In this document: positions 25,599 through 35,011 of the stretch, piece by piece
Position numbering within the stretch: position 1 is the first letter of the stretch
Layout of the letters: each line of letters begins with the position of its first letter
Origin: BOKV01 sp049289295
GTDB lineage: Bacteria; Pseudomonadota; Alphaproteobacteria; Rhizobiales; Rhizobiaceae
DNA length: 64,000 nt
NCBI GenBank assembly: GCA_049289295.1
Contig: JBATLL010000099.1
Location: forward strand, 54,898 to 118,897
Reading direction: 5' to 3'
Notes under the pieces: generated by a model
Database searches by the model: none
Told to the model about the DNA's origin: nothing
The model's input: the letters and a program-made list of their open reading frames with translations, nothing else
Program-made: the position numbers and the translations under genes

Positions 25599-26441
25599 TC
25601 ACTCCGCCGTCAGCCGCTCGTAAAGCCAACTGCCTTTTTGGCCATCGCCAAGCACGGAACAAAGCGCTGGCAGCACGACTTCCATCTCTGCTTCCAGCTT
25701 GAAGGGCGGATTGCGCACGATGAGGCCAGAGCCCGAAAGGCCGGGCCCATCGTCACCCTCGCGCACGCTCAATTCGATGCGCGCCAGATCGCTGATACCA
25801 CTGGAACGCAGGAATTCGATAAAGGCCTCGCGATCATTTCCAGCTTTCACCGGATACCACAGCATGTAGATACCCCCGGGCCAGCGCCTGTCGCCCTTTT
25901 CCAGGGCGTCGGCAAGCCGCTCGAATTCGCCCTCCTTCTCGAAGGGCGGGTCAATCAGCACCAGTCCGCGCTTTTCCTTGGGCGGCAGATGCGCACCCGC
26001 TGCAAGCCAGCCGTCAAGATGGTTGACCCGCACCTGCCAGTCACCGGCAAACAGCGCGCCAAGTGCCTCATGATCGACAGGATGCAGTTCGCAGGCTGAT
26101 AGCCGATCCTGCTTTCGCAGCAACCGACGCACGATCAGCGGCGATCCGGGATAATGCTCAAGCGGACCGTCATCCACCTGGATAGCGCTGAAATAGGCTT
26201 CGAGAAGTTTGCCTGCTTCTCCGCCCGGCCGGTTCGCCAGCAGGCGTCCGATCCCCTCGATCCACTCGCTGGTCTTTCCAGCCTCGATGCCACCAAGGTT
26301 ATAATTGCCGCGTCCCGCATGGGTGTCGATGACGCGAAAGGCAGCTTCCTTGCGCTTGAGATATTCGACGATGCGCACCAGCACCAAATGCTTGAAGACA
26401 TCGGCAAAATTTCCCGCGTGATAGGCGTGGCGATAGTTCAT
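25599..26441 (-). CDS. rlmJ: 23S rRNA (adenine(2030)-N6)-methyltransferase RlmJ
   Basis: SAM-dependent enzyme methylating A2030 of 23S rRNA. 280 residues, the family length. N-terminus MNYRHAYHAGNFADVFKHLVL is diagnostic, and the catalytic DPPFE motif is present (LVLIDPPFEKEGEF, about residues 160-173). The central HAGRGNYNL stretch corresponds to the SAM-binding motif. The start overlaps the purN stop by four bases (ATGA), an unlikely functional partner but a clear translational coupling. Confidence 0.95.
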   Translation of the reverse strand: MNYRHAYHAGNFADVFKHLVLVRIVEYLKRKEAAFRVIDTHAGRGNYNLGGIEAGKTSEWIEGIGRLLANRPGGEAGKLLEAYFSAIQVDDGPLEHYPGSPLIVRRLLRKQDRLSACELHPVDHEALGALFAGDWQVRVNHLDGWLAAGAHLPPKEKRGLVLIDPPFEKEGEFERLADALEKGDRRWPGGIYMLWYPVKAGNDREAFIEFLRSSGISDLARIELSVREGDDGPGLSGSGLIVRNPPFKLEAEMEVVLPALCSVLGDGQKGSWLYERLTAE

Positions 26442-27115
26442 TGCGGCAAGGGGGGTGAGAAGATAGGGGGGGCTTCCGCGCTCTCCCCGTCAGCGGAATG
26501 GACCGCCCGCCCACCGCTCAGGCGTACCTTGCCCGAAGCAACCAGCGCCAGGGCATGGGGATAGAGGCGGTTTTCGACGGCAAGAATCCGCTGGGAAAGC
26601 GCATCAGGCGTATCTCCGGCCTGCACCGCGACAGCGGCCTGTGCAATCACAGGGCCTTCATCCACGCCTTCGGTGACGAAATGGACGCTGGCGCCGTGAA
26701 TTCGCACACCTGCAGAAAGCGCGCGTTCATGCGTATCCATTCCCTTGAAGGCTGGAAGCAGGCTCGGATGGATATTGAGCAGCCGTCCCGCATGGCGCTT
26801 GACGAACCCCGCCGACAGGATGCGCATGTAGCCTGCCAGACACACGAAATCCGGCCGATCCTCCTCTATCGCGGCAAGCAGGGCATCCTCATGGGCTTCG
26901 CGGCTTGCATATGCCTTGTGATCGAGAACCAGTGTTTCGATCCCTGCGGCTTCGGCAATTTCCAGCGCTTTCGCTTCGGGTCGGTTGGAAATGACCCGCT
27001 TGATGTGAGCGGGATAGGCCGGGTCCATTGCCGCCTGTATGAGCGCGGTCATGTTCGTGCCGCGGCCCGATACGAGGACATCGACCCTGGCGCGTTTTGC
27101 TGCTGTTCCGTTCAA
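26438..27115 (-). CDS. purN: Phosphoribosylglycinamide formyltransferase
   Basis: Folate-dependent GAR transformylase, third step of purine synthesis. 225 residues, slightly long because of a C-terminal tail (after about residue 200). Active-site residues are visible: LSGRGTNM near the N-terminus, NIHPSLLPAFKG (Asn and His, near 109-120) and the catalytic Asp in TEGVDEGPVI. The start overlaps the purM stop by four bases; the pair purM-purN is a common operon. Confidence 0.97.
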   Translation of the reverse strand: MNGTAAKRARVDVLVSGRGTNMTALIQAAMDPAYPAHIKRVISNRPEAKALEIAEAAGIETLVLDHKAYASREAHEDALLAAIEEDRPDFVCLAGYMRILSAGFVKRHAGRLLNIHPSLLPAFKGMDTHERALSAGVRIHGASVHFVTEGVDEGPVIAQAAVAVQAGDTPDALSQRILAVENRLYPHALALVASGKVRLSGGRAVHSADGESAEAPPIFSPPLPQ

Positions 27116-28179
27116 AGGCCCAGCTTCCCTTCGAAGATGACGCCCTTGTCGCGCCGTGCAACCAGCGTTCCAATGCTGAACACGGTTTCGCCTGCCGCTT
27201 CGAGCGCGGCACGTACCGCCTCACCATGGCCTGATCTTGCGACAACGACCATGCCGATACCGCAATTGAACGTCCGCAGCATTTCGGATTCGCTGATATT
27301 GCCGGTCGCGGCAAGCCAGCCGAACACGGGCGGCACATTGAACGAACCGCTATCGATCTGGGCAGCCAGGTTGCCCGGCAGGACGCGCGGGATGTTCTCG
27401 GTGAAGCCGCCGCCGGTAATATGCGCCATGCCCTTGATTGCGCCCGTTTCGCGTATCGCCTTCAGCATCGACTTCACATAGATGCGGGTGGGTGCGAGCA
27501 GGGCCACGCCAAGCGCGCGTGCGGGATCGAAGGGGGCGGGTGCGTCAAATGCCAGCCCGCTCAAAGCTACGATCTTGCGCACAAGCGAAAAGCCGTTCGA
27601 GTGAACGCCGGAAGAAGCCAGCCCCAGCAGTTCGTCGCCCTCTGCCATGTCCTGCGTGGGCAGAAGCGTTCCACGCTCTGCTGCACCCACAGCAAAACCG
27701 GCCAGGTCATAATCGCCGTCCCTGTACATGCCGGGCATCTCGGCAGTTTCCCCTCCGATCAGCGCGCATCCGGCCATCCGGCAGCCCTCGGCAATGCCCT
27801 TGATGATGCTGGTGCCCTCCTGGACATCCAGCTTGCCGGTCGCGAAATAGTCTAGAAAGAACAGTGGTTCAGCACCCTGCACGACGAGGTCGTTCACACA
27901 CATTGCAACAAGGTCGATGCCCACCGTATCATGGATGCCGGCATCGATGGCAACCTTCAGTTTCGTGCCTACGCCGTCATTGGCCGCCACCAGCACCGGA
28001 TCGACAAAGCCAGCTGCCCTGAGGTCGAACAGTCCGCCAAACCCGCCGATTTCAGTGTCCGAACCGGGCCGCCTGGTTGAACGCACCGCAGGCTTGATCG
28101 CCTCCACCAGTGCATTGCCGGCGTCAATGTCAACGCCCGCATCCGCATACCGCAGGCCCTGTGTCCCATTCTTGCCCAT
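27112..28179 (-). CDS. purM: Phosphoribosylformylglycinamidine cyclo-ligase (AIR synthetase)
   Basis: ATP-dependent ring closure giving AIR, fifth step of purine synthesis. 355 residues. Patterns: YADAGVDIDAGNALVEAIKP at the N-terminus, GVGTKLKVA (about 70-78), VNDLVVQGAEPLFFLDYF, GGETAEMPGMY and the C-terminal HITGGGFTENIPRVLP. No PurM promoter can be named; the first gene of the purM-purN-rlmJ run, divergent in space from nothing but downstream of an unrelated transporter on the same strand. Confidence 0.98.
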   Translation of the reverse strand: MGKNGTQGLRYADAGVDIDAGNALVEAIKPAVRSTRRPGSDTEIGGFGGLFDLRAAGFVDPVLVAANDGVGTKLKVAIDAGIHDTVGIDLVAMCVNDLVVQGAEPLFFLDYFATGKLDVQEGTSIIKGIAEGCRMAGCALIGGETAEMPGMYRDGDYDLAGFAVGAAERGTLLPTQDMAEGDELLGLASSGVHSNGFSLVRKIVALSGLAFDAPAPFDPARALGVALLAPTRIYVKSMLKAIRETGAIKGMAHITGGGFTENIPRVLPGNLAAQIDSGSFNVPPVFGWLAATGNISESEMLRTFNCGIGMVVVARSGHGEAVRAALEAAGETVFSIGTLVARRDKGVIFEGKLGL

Positions 28180-28263
28180 GGCCGCTCCGCTGTGTTCAAC
28201 TCACTCCGCAATTACGCGCCCCGCCTGCGCGCCGCAAGCCTGCTTTTGGATCATGAACAGGCT

Positions 28264-29169
28264 TCATGCCGCGCTTTCAGCCAGGACCGGGTCCGCCTTG
28301 CGCGGCTGTACCAGCGCCATGCCGCCAATCATTGACAGGAGTGCAAGCCACACCGTCCAGCTGTAGCTTTCCGACAGCAGCAGCGCACTTGCGCCAACGC
28401 CAGCCAGTGTGACGACATAGGAAATCTGGCTGGAGAAGACCGCCCCCGCCCGTCCCAGCAGCCAGATATAGCCTGTATAGGCCGCCGCATGAAGCAGCGA
28501 ACCAGCCACCAGCGCCCATTCCGCCTTGCCCCATGTGATGAACGGGTCGATGAACAGTCCCGTGGGGACGACCAGCGGCAGGCAAAGCACGGCCGTGACA
28601 ATCGATGCACCGAACAGGGCTGTAACGGGATCAAGGCCCCTGGGCGTGAAGCTCGCCACGTAGTTGCCTTCCATCGCATACAGAAGCGGTCCCAGAAGCC
28701 CGATGAGCACAACTCCCGAAAGAGCTGGATCGGGCAGACTGGTTTCGGGCGCGACCAGCAGGATCACGGCGACCAGACCCATCAGCACGCCGCATAGCCT
28801 CTTGAGCGAAAAAATCTCGCTTCCCAGCGACAGTGCAACGGCCACCGAAAAAAGCGGGATCGACGACAGGATGATCGACGCGATGCCGGCTGGAAGTTTC
28901 GAAGAGACATAAAGGCCAATGCTGTTGGGCAGCAGCGTGCCAATCAGACCAAGCACGAGATAGTAGAAAAGCGCCTTGCGGTCTGTTCTGGGCCTGCGGC
29001 CCCGCATGACAATTGTCGGCAACAGGGCAAGGGCAACCAGAATGACCTGCCAGAAGATCAGGCCGAGCGGATGATAGCCGGTGGAAATGGAAATCTTGCC
29101 GAACGGTACGGACAGGCCCCAGGCAACGCCGCAGATCACAAGCACGAAGGGCGACACAAGACGCTGCAT
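28264..29169 (-). CDS. EamA/DMT family transporter
   Basis: 301-residue inner-membrane protein with ten hydrophobic helices arranged as two EamA repeats of about 140 residues. The second half carries LLGPLLYAMEGNYVA and AAYTGYIWLLGRAGAVFSSQISYV, typical of drug/metabolite exporters. Substrate unknown. The frame is open to 29298, but the extension is basic and non-membrane, so MQRLVSPFV at 29169 is preferred. Divergent from the AI-2E family permease. Confidence 0.88.
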   Translation of the reverse strand: MQRLVSPFVLVICGVAWGLSVPFGKISISTGYHPLGLIFWQVILVALALLPTIVMRGRRPRTDRKALFYYLVLGLIGTLLPNSIGLYVSSKLPAGIASIILSSIPLFSVAVALSLGSEIFSLKRLCGVLMGLVAVILLVAPETSLPDPALSGVVLIGLLGPLLYAMEGNYVASFTPRGLDPVTALFGASIVTAVLCLPLVVPTGLFIDPFITWGKAEWALVAGSLLHAAAYTGYIWLLGRAGAVFSSQISYVVTLAGVGASALLLSESYSWTVWLALLSMIGGMALVQPRKADPVLAESAA

Positions 29170-29351
29170 ACCGATTCCCGATTGAAACACGCCCTTGATA
29201 CGCTGCCGCATGCCTGCCGCCAAGCCAGTATTGGCCACACAACGGCCCGCAGGGCGCATGAAACGGCGTAAGCCCACCGCCTGCCGACCCCGTGCCATGG
29301 CCGGGCAATTCTGCTATTAGAACTGGCGATTCAGGCGCTCACACCACACGG

Positions 29352-30461
29352 ATGGGATTGATGGACCAGAAAATGGAAAACCAGATTCGCCGCCAGGCCT
29401 TTTTCTGGCTGCTGGCGCTGGTGGGGCTGTCCTTCTTCTTGTGGCTGTTTTCCGGCATCCTTCTGCCATTTGTCGCAGGCATGGCGCTGGCCTACTTCCT
29501 CGATCCGGTTGCCGATCTTTTCGAGCGGCTGGGCCTGTCGCGACTGATGGCGACCGTCTTCATCCTTTTCACCTTCGTCATCATTTTCGTCGTTGCGCTG
29601 ATGGTGCTGGTGCCGGTGCTGGGCAATCAGATTGCCGGTTTCCTCGAACGCATGCCGGAACTCGTTACAAGGTTGCAGTCGTTGGTCGCCTCGACGGAAA
29701 GCGAATGGGTTCGCAAGCTGATCGGTGACAATGGCAAGACCCTGCAGGATTCGGTCAACGAACTGCTCAAGCAGGGCGCGGGGTGGGTCACGACCCTGCT
29801 GCGCCAATTGTGGAATTCGGGCAAGGCCATCGTATCGCTGGCTTCCCTGCTGGTGGTAACGCCTGTCGTCGCTTTCTACCTGCTCTATGATTGGGACCGG
29901 ATGGTCGCCAAGGTCGATTCATGGCTGCCACGTGACCACCGCGACACCATCCACGAGATTTTTGCGGACATCGACAAGGCAGTGGCCGGGTTCGTGCGCG
30001 GGCAGGGCACGCTGTGCATGATACTGGGCCTGTTCTACGCCATCGCGCTGACCTTCGCCGGGCTCAATTTCGGTCTGCTTATCGGGCTGTTTGCCGGCCT
30101 GATCTCCTTCATCCCCTATGTCGGTTCGCTGACCGGGCTGATCCTCTCGGTGGGGGTTGCGCTCGTGCAGTTCTGGCCCGACTGGGTGCAGGTTGCGATC
30201 ATCGTTGGCATATTTGCTCTTGGCCAGTTTCTGGAAGGCAATATCCTGCAGCCGAAACTGGTCGGCGAAAGCGTCGGGCTTCACCCGGTCTGGCTGATGT
30301 TCGCCCTGTTTGCCTTTGGTGCGCTTTTCGGCTTTACCGGGATGCTGATCGCCGTGCCAGCTGCCGCAGCCGTGGGGGTCGTCGTTCGCTTCGGGCTTGG
30401 ACGCTACCTCGCCAGTGAGCTATATACGGGCCATGGGACGAAGGCGTCCGGGAAAGGCTGA
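29352..30461 (+). CDS. AI-2E family transporter (PerM-like permease)
   Basis: 369-residue inner-membrane protein, about eight TM helices. Family patterns: GILLPFVAGMALAYFLDPV near the N-terminus, FYLLYDWDRM in the middle, GLFAGLISFIPYVGS and GNILQPKLVGESVGLHPVW near the C-terminus. The charged, coiled stretch between TM3 and TM4 is normal. The first member of a conserved run with hdaA, ppk and ppx. Substrate not known; despite the name, AI-2 export is unproven for most members. Start MGLMDQK is used; MDQK at 29361 is an alternative. Confidence 0.92.
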   Translation: MGLMDQKMENQIRRQAFFWLLALVGLSFFLWLFSGILLPFVAGMALAYFLDPVADLFERLGLSRLMATVFILFTFVIIFVVALMVLVPVLGNQIAGFLERMPELVTRLQSLVASTESEWVRKLIGDNGKTLQDSVNELLKQGAGWVTTLLRQLWNSGKAIVSLASLLVVTPVVAFYLLYDWDRMVAKVDSWLPRDHRDTIHEIFADIDKAVAGFVRGQGTLCMILGLFYAIALTFAGLNFGLLIGLFAGLISFIPYVGSLTGLILSVGVALVQFWPDWVQVAIIVGIFALGQFLEGNILQPKLVGESVGLHPVWLMFALFAFGALFGFTGMLIAVPAAAAVGVVVRFGLGRYLASELYTGHGTKASGKG

Positions 30462-30522
30462 GGGCAATGTGCCCGCAAAGCCTGGGTAAGTCCGCGAAAT
30501 CAGTAAGGCGTAACGCAGGATC

Positions 30523-31188
30523 ATGTCACCGCTTCAGCTACCCCTTGATCTGCCGTTCAACCCGGCACGCGCCAGGGACGATCTGATCGTCACGCCATCC
30601 AATGCGCGCGCGGTGGACATGATCGACGCCTGGCCGAACTGGCCAGGAAACACGGTACTCATGGTTGGACCCATCGGGGCGGGCAAGACCCACATGGCCG
30701 AAGTCTGGGCTGCCATTGCCGGTGCGACAATGCTTTATCCCGCTGATCTGGAAACCATCATTCCCGAGCCCGGCGCGTCCTATGTGATTGAGGATGTCAG
30801 GCCTGGAGAAGCGCCGCAGACCGCGCTTTTCCACTTCCTCAATCATCTCAGTCAGCATGGCGGCTATTGCGTGATAACCAGCCGTGAATTGCCTGCCGAC
30901 TGGGGGTTGACTCTGCCAGACCTTGCATCGCGCATTCGCGCTGCCCATCTCGTTGAACTGGAGGCACCGGACGACGATCTGCTTCGCCAGGTGATCTTCA
31001 AGCTTTTCGCCGATCGGCAAATGCCGGTGGAGCCGCAACTGGTGGACTATCTGGTAGCACGCATGGAACGCTCGCTCGGCATGGCAGGCGAACTGGTCAG
31101 CGAGATGGACCGCGAGGCACTGGCGCGCCGCTCACCGGTCTCAAGATCGATCGCTGCGTTAGCATTGAAGAAACTGGGTCTGGTGTAG
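30523..31188 (+). CDS. hdaA: HdaA, DnaA-related regulator of replication initiation
   Basis: 221 residues: an AAA+ domain like DnaA domain III but without the DNA-binding domain. The N-terminus carries the beta-clamp-binding motif QLPLDL (residues 5-10), the feature that lets HdaA stimulate ATP hydrolysis by DnaA once the clamp is loaded. Walker A is GPIGAGKT (49-56), and the Walker B region is degenerate (YVIEDV). Position upstream of ppk is the rhizobial arrangement. Lies 61 bases after the permease. Confidence 0.93.
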   Translation: MSPLQLPLDLPFNPARARDDLIVTPSNARAVDMIDAWPNWPGNTVLMVGPIGAGKTHMAEVWAAIAGATMLYPADLETIIPEPGASYVIEDVRPGEAPQTALFHFLNHLSQHGGYCVITSRELPADWGLTLPDLASRIRAAHLVELEAPDDDLLRQVIFKLFADRQMPVEPQLVDYLVARMERSLGMAGELVSEMDREALARRSPVSRSIAALALKKLGLV

Positions 31189-31275
31189 AATGCGGGAAAT
31201 GACCGTTATCAAACGGTCACAATGTGCCTTTAGCCGATTGGCAAGCGGCACCATTTCCGGAGTGTGTTCAAGCGT

Positions 31276-33474
31276 ATGGAACAGATTGCACATGGCAGGC
31301 ATGCAGGCATCCTGAACGAACCCGTCAGTGAGCCGCCAATGGACGTTTTTTCCGATCCGGCGCGCTTCATGAACCGGGAATTGTCGTGGCTCGAATTCAA
31401 TCGCCGGGTGCTCGAAGAATCGGCAAATACCAGCAATCCGCTGCTGGAGCGGGTACGGTTTCTCTCCATTTCCGCCAACAATCTCGATGAATTCTTCATG
31501 GTTCGCGTCGCTGGTCTTGTCGGCCAGGTCCGCCAGGAAATCGAGACCCGTTCCGACGACGGGCTGACGCCGCGCGAACAGCTTACCGCGATTTCGGCCT
31601 CTGTCGCCAATCTGCAGAACGAACAGCAGCTGGAATGGAAGAAGCTGCGCAACGAACTGGCGACCCAGGGCATTCACATCGTGGGTCCGCAAGACCTGAA
31701 CAAGGGCCAGCGGACCTGGCTGGAACAGCATTTCCTCGAAGCGATCTTTCCGATCCTCACGCCGCTTTCCATCGATCCGGCCCATCCTTTCCCATTCATT
31801 CCCAATCTTGGCTACACCTCCGCCTTTGATCTCGCCCATTCCCAGACTGGCGAAGCGATGACCGCGCTCGTGCGCCTGCCGACCGGGCTTCGCCGCTTCG
31901 TGGAACTGCCACAAAAGGCGCCTTCCGCCATTTCCGTCATCCCGATCGAGGATGTCGTGACACTGTTCATCGGCAGACTCTTTCCTGGCTTCATCGTGCG
32001 CGGTTCCGGCAATTTCCGGGTCATTCGCGACTCCGATATCGAAGTCGAGGAAGAGGCGGAAGATCTGGTGCGCACCTTCGAGACCGCGCTGAAGCGCAGG
32101 CGGCGCGGCTCGGTGATCCGGCTCGAGATTGAAACCGGCATGCCGGCAAACCTGCGCAATTTCGTCATCGCGAAGCTCGAAATGAACGAAAGCCAGGTGT
32201 TCATGGTCGACGGCCTGCTTGGCCTGCACAACCTGTCCGAGATCGTTTCACTGGAACGCCCCGATCTGCGCTTCGAGCCCTACAATGCCCGCTTTCCAGA
32301 GCGCATCCGCGAGTTGAACGGCGACTGTTTCGCAGCCATCCGCAAGAAGGACATCATCGTCCATCACCCCTATGAATCCTTCGATGTCGTCGTGCAGTTC
32401 ATTCGCCAGGCAGCGCGGGACCCCGAAGTCGTAGCGATCAAGCAGACGCTTTACCGCACATCAAATGATTCACCCGTCGTTGCCGCACTTGTCGAAGCGG
32501 CTGAAGCGGGCAAGTCGGTTACCGCGCTGGTCGAACTCAAGGCACGCTTCGACGAGGAAGCCAATATCCGCTGGGCGCGCGATCTCGAGCGCGCCGGAGC
32601 CCAGGTTGTCTTCGGTTTCGTGGAATGGAAAACCCATTCCAAACTGTCGCAGATCGTACGCCGTGAAGAGGGCAAGCTCGTCAATTATGTCCATATCGGC
32701 ACCGGCAATTATCACCCGGTTACCGCACGCATCTATACCGACCTATCCTATTTCACGGCTGATCCGGTCATCGCCCATGATGTCGCGCAGGTCTTCAACT
32801 ACATCACCGGCTATGCCGAACCCGAACATCTGGAACTGCTGGCCATTTCGCCGATCATCCTCAAGCAGCGCATTCTCGATCATGTCGAGCAGGAAATCGA
32901 ACATGCGCGCGCAGGACGGCCAGCGACAATCTGGGCGAAGATGAACTCGCTCGTTGATCCAGTCATCATCGACGCATTCTACCGCGCCAGCCAGGCTGGT
33001 GTGCAGATCGAACTGGTTGTGCGGGGCATCTGTTGTCTGCGTCCGGCCGTGCAGGGCCTGTCGGAAAACATTCACGTCAAGTCGATTGTCGGGCGTTTCC
33101 TCGAACACAGCCGCATCCTGTGCTTCGGCAACGGCAAGCCGATGCCGTCGCGCTCGAACATCGTCTACATCGGATCGGCTGACCTGATGCCCAGGAATCT
33201 GGACCGCCGCGTGGAGGTCATGGTGCGCCTGAGAAACCAGACCGTGCACCAGCAGGTGCTGGAGCAGATCATGCTGGCCAATCTCATGGACACCGAACAA
33301 AGCTGGGAGATTCTACCCAATGGTGCATCGCGCAGAATAACCGCGAAATCCGTGGCAGAATCGTTTAATGCACAACGATACTTCATGACCAATCCGAGCC
33401 TGTCAGGGCGTGGAGAATCGTTGAAATATGATGCGCCGAAGAAATTTACAGACCGCGAGTTCGGCGATCTCTAG
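31276..33474 (+). CDS. ppk: Polyphosphate kinase 1
   Basis: Makes long-chain polyphosphate from ATP through a phosphohistidine. 732 residues, family length. Order: N domain (RFMNRELSWLEFNRRVLEES, near 30-49), H domain, then the two PLD-like C domains. Catalytic His region KTHSKLSQI (about 455) and the second conserved His in EHSRILCFGNG (about 613) are intact. ATG at 31276 chosen; a GTG at 31264 adds four residues. ppx follows 31 bases later on the same strand, giving polyphosphate synthesis and breakdown in one unit. Confidence 0.96.
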   Translation: MEQIAHGRHAGILNEPVSEPPMDVFSDPARFMNRELSWLEFNRRVLEESANTSNPLLERVRFLSISANNLDEFFMVRVAGLVGQVRQEIETRSDDGLTPREQLTAISASVANLQNEQQLEWKKLRNELATQGIHIVGPQDLNKGQRTWLEQHFLEAIFPILTPLSIDPAHPFPFIPNLGYTSAFDLAHSQTGEAMTALVRLPTGLRRFVELPQKAPSAISVIPIEDVVTLFIGRLFPGFIVRGSGNFRVIRDSDIEVEEEAEDLVRTFETALKRRRRGSVIRLEIETGMPANLRNFVIAKLEMNESQVFMVDGLLGLHNLSEIVSLERPDLRFEPYNARFPERIRELNGDCFAAIRKKDIIVHHPYESFDVVVQFIRQAARDPEVVAIKQTLYRTSNDSPVVAALVEAAEAGKSVTALVELKARFDEEANIRWARDLERAGAQVVFGFVEWKTHSKLSQIVRREEGKLVNYVHIGTGNYHPVTARIYTDLSYFTADPVIAHDVAQVFNYITGYAEPEHLELLAISPIILKQRILDHVEQEIEHARAGRPATIWAKMNSLVDPVIIDAFYRASQAGVQIELVVRGICCLRPAVQGLSENIHVKSIVGRFLEHSRILCFGNGKPMPSRSNIVYIGSADLMPRNLDRRVEVMVRLRNQTVHQQVLEQIMLANLMDTEQSWEILPNGASRRITAKSVAESFNAQRYFMTNPSLSGRGESLKYDAPKKFTDREFGDL

Positions 33475-33505
33475 GATTTCAGCCCGGTTGGGGATCGAAT
33501 CCGGA

Positions 33506-35011
33506 ATGGAGCAGGCGCAGGGCCGACTTGGCCAGCGCAAGCCTGTGGCCGTTGTCGACATCGGCTCGAACTCCGTACGCCAGGTCATCTATGAAGGCCT
33601 GACGCGAGCGCCCGCGGTGCTTTTCAACGAAAAGGTCCTTTGCGGTCTTGGCAAGGGCATTGCATCGACTGGTCGCCTTGACGAGGAGGCGGTGGAGCGC
33701 GCGGTTCACGCTCTCGTGCGCTTTCGCGCGCTGGGCCGTCAGGCCGGCGTGAGCCAAACCCATATCCTGGCGACGGCTGCGGCGCGTGAAGCGGAAAACG
33801 GCCCGGAATTCATCAGTCGTGTCGAGGCACTCTTCGGCCAGCGCGTGCTGGTGCTTTCAGGTTCCCAGGAAGCTCACTATTCGGCGATGGGCATCAGAAG
33901 CGGTTTTCACAAGCCGCTCGGCATTGTCGGCGACATGGGCGGCGGCTCGCTCGAACTGGTTGGCGTCAACGGCCATATCGAAGGTGGAATTACCCTGCCG
34001 CTGGGAGGCCTTCGCCTGGCGGAAGTATCGGGCGGGGACCTTGCGGTGGCACGAACGATCGTGCGCAAGGCGCTCGACAAGGTGGACATTCCCTGGCCGG
34101 GTGCTGATCACAGCTTTTATGCCGTTGGCGGTACATGGCGTTCGCTCGTCAAGCTGCACATCGCCTCCACCCACTATCCGCTGATGGCGGTGCATGATTA
34201 CCATGCCGACGCCAAGGCGTTCCTGTCCTTCTGCAACAAGCTCGTCACCAAGAACATCGAGAAACTGCCAGGTATCGACGCCGTATCGCGAAACAGGCAG
34301 GCTCTGTTGCCCTACGGTGCCATCGTGATGGCGGAAATACTCAAGCGCCTGAAAGCCGACACGATTGTCGCCTCGTCGCTGGGGGTGCGCGAAGGTTATC
34401 TCTACTCGCTCCTGTCCATTGAAGAGCAACAGGAGGATTCACTTCTGGTCACCGCGCGCGATCTTTCGATCCTGCGCGCGCGGTCACCACGCCATTCCGA
34501 AGAACTGGCGAACTGGTCGACCCGCGCATTCGAAATCCTGGAAATCGACGAAACCGAGAATGAGCAGCGATACCGCGTTGCGTCGTGTTATCTGGCCGAC
34601 ATCGCCTGGCGCTCGCATCCCGATTTCCGGGCGCAGCAAAGCCTTGCGGTGATTGCCAATACCGGGTTTGTCGGCATATCGCACGAGGGCAGGGCCTATC
34701 TGGCGCTCGCCAACTACCATCGCTACCTCGGACTGGGGCAAAAGGTTCCCATGCCCGAGATTGCAAGGATGGCTGGTTCGCGCATCCATGCGCGTGCCCG
34801 TGTCCTCGCCGCGATCTTCCGTGTCCTTTACCTGTGGTCGGCATCCATGCCAGGCATCATCCCGCGCCTCGACTTTGAACGGCGCGCCGATGACAGCCTT
34901 GTGCTGGCGGTGCCCAGGGAAATTGCCAATCTCGAAGGAGAGCGTCCAGCGGAAAGGCTGGATCAGTTCGCAAGGGAAACGGGACGCAGGATCACACTCG
35001 AACTGGTGTGA
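33506..35011 (+). CDS. ppx: Exopolyphosphatase (Ppx/GppA family)
   Basis: Releases phosphate from polyphosphate ends and may act on pppGpp. 501 residues. Phosphate-binding P-loop VAVVDIGSNSVRQVIYE (about 15-31), GDMGGGSLELV (about 147-157) and the family helix LGVREGYLYSLL. The C-terminal ~200 residues form the HD-like all-helical domain. The frame is open to 33428, inside ppk; the ATG at 33506 gives the rhizobial-type N-terminus and is preferred. The stop abuts the stop of rnd. Confidence 0.95.
   Translation: MEQAQGRLGQRKPVAVVDIGSNSVRQVIYEGLTRAPAVLFNEKVLCGLGKGIASTGRLDEEAVERAVHALVRFRALGRQAGVSQTHILATAAAREAENGPEFISRVEALFGQRVLVLSGSQEAHYSAMGIRSGFHKPLGIVGDMGGGSLELVGVNGHIEGGITLPLGGLRLAEVSGGDLAVARTIVRKALDKVDIPWPGADHSFYAVGGTWRSLVKLHIASTHYPLMAVHDYHADAKAFLSFCNKLVTKNIEKLPGIDAVSRNRQALLPYGAIVMAEILKRLKADTIVASSLGVREGYLYSLLSIEEQQEDSLLVTARDLSILRARSPRHSEELANWSTRAFEILEIDETENEQRYRVASCYLADIAWRSHPDFRAQQSLAVIANTGFVGISHEGRAYLALANYHRYLGLGQKVPMPEIARMAGSRIHARARVLAAIFRVLYLWSASMPGIIPRLDFERRADDSLVLAVPREIANLEGERPAERLDQFARETGRRITLELV

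Noticed and set aside
31159..32229. 356-residue open frame on the - strand
   Set aside because: Antisense to ppk; the high-GC genome leaves many long shadow frames.
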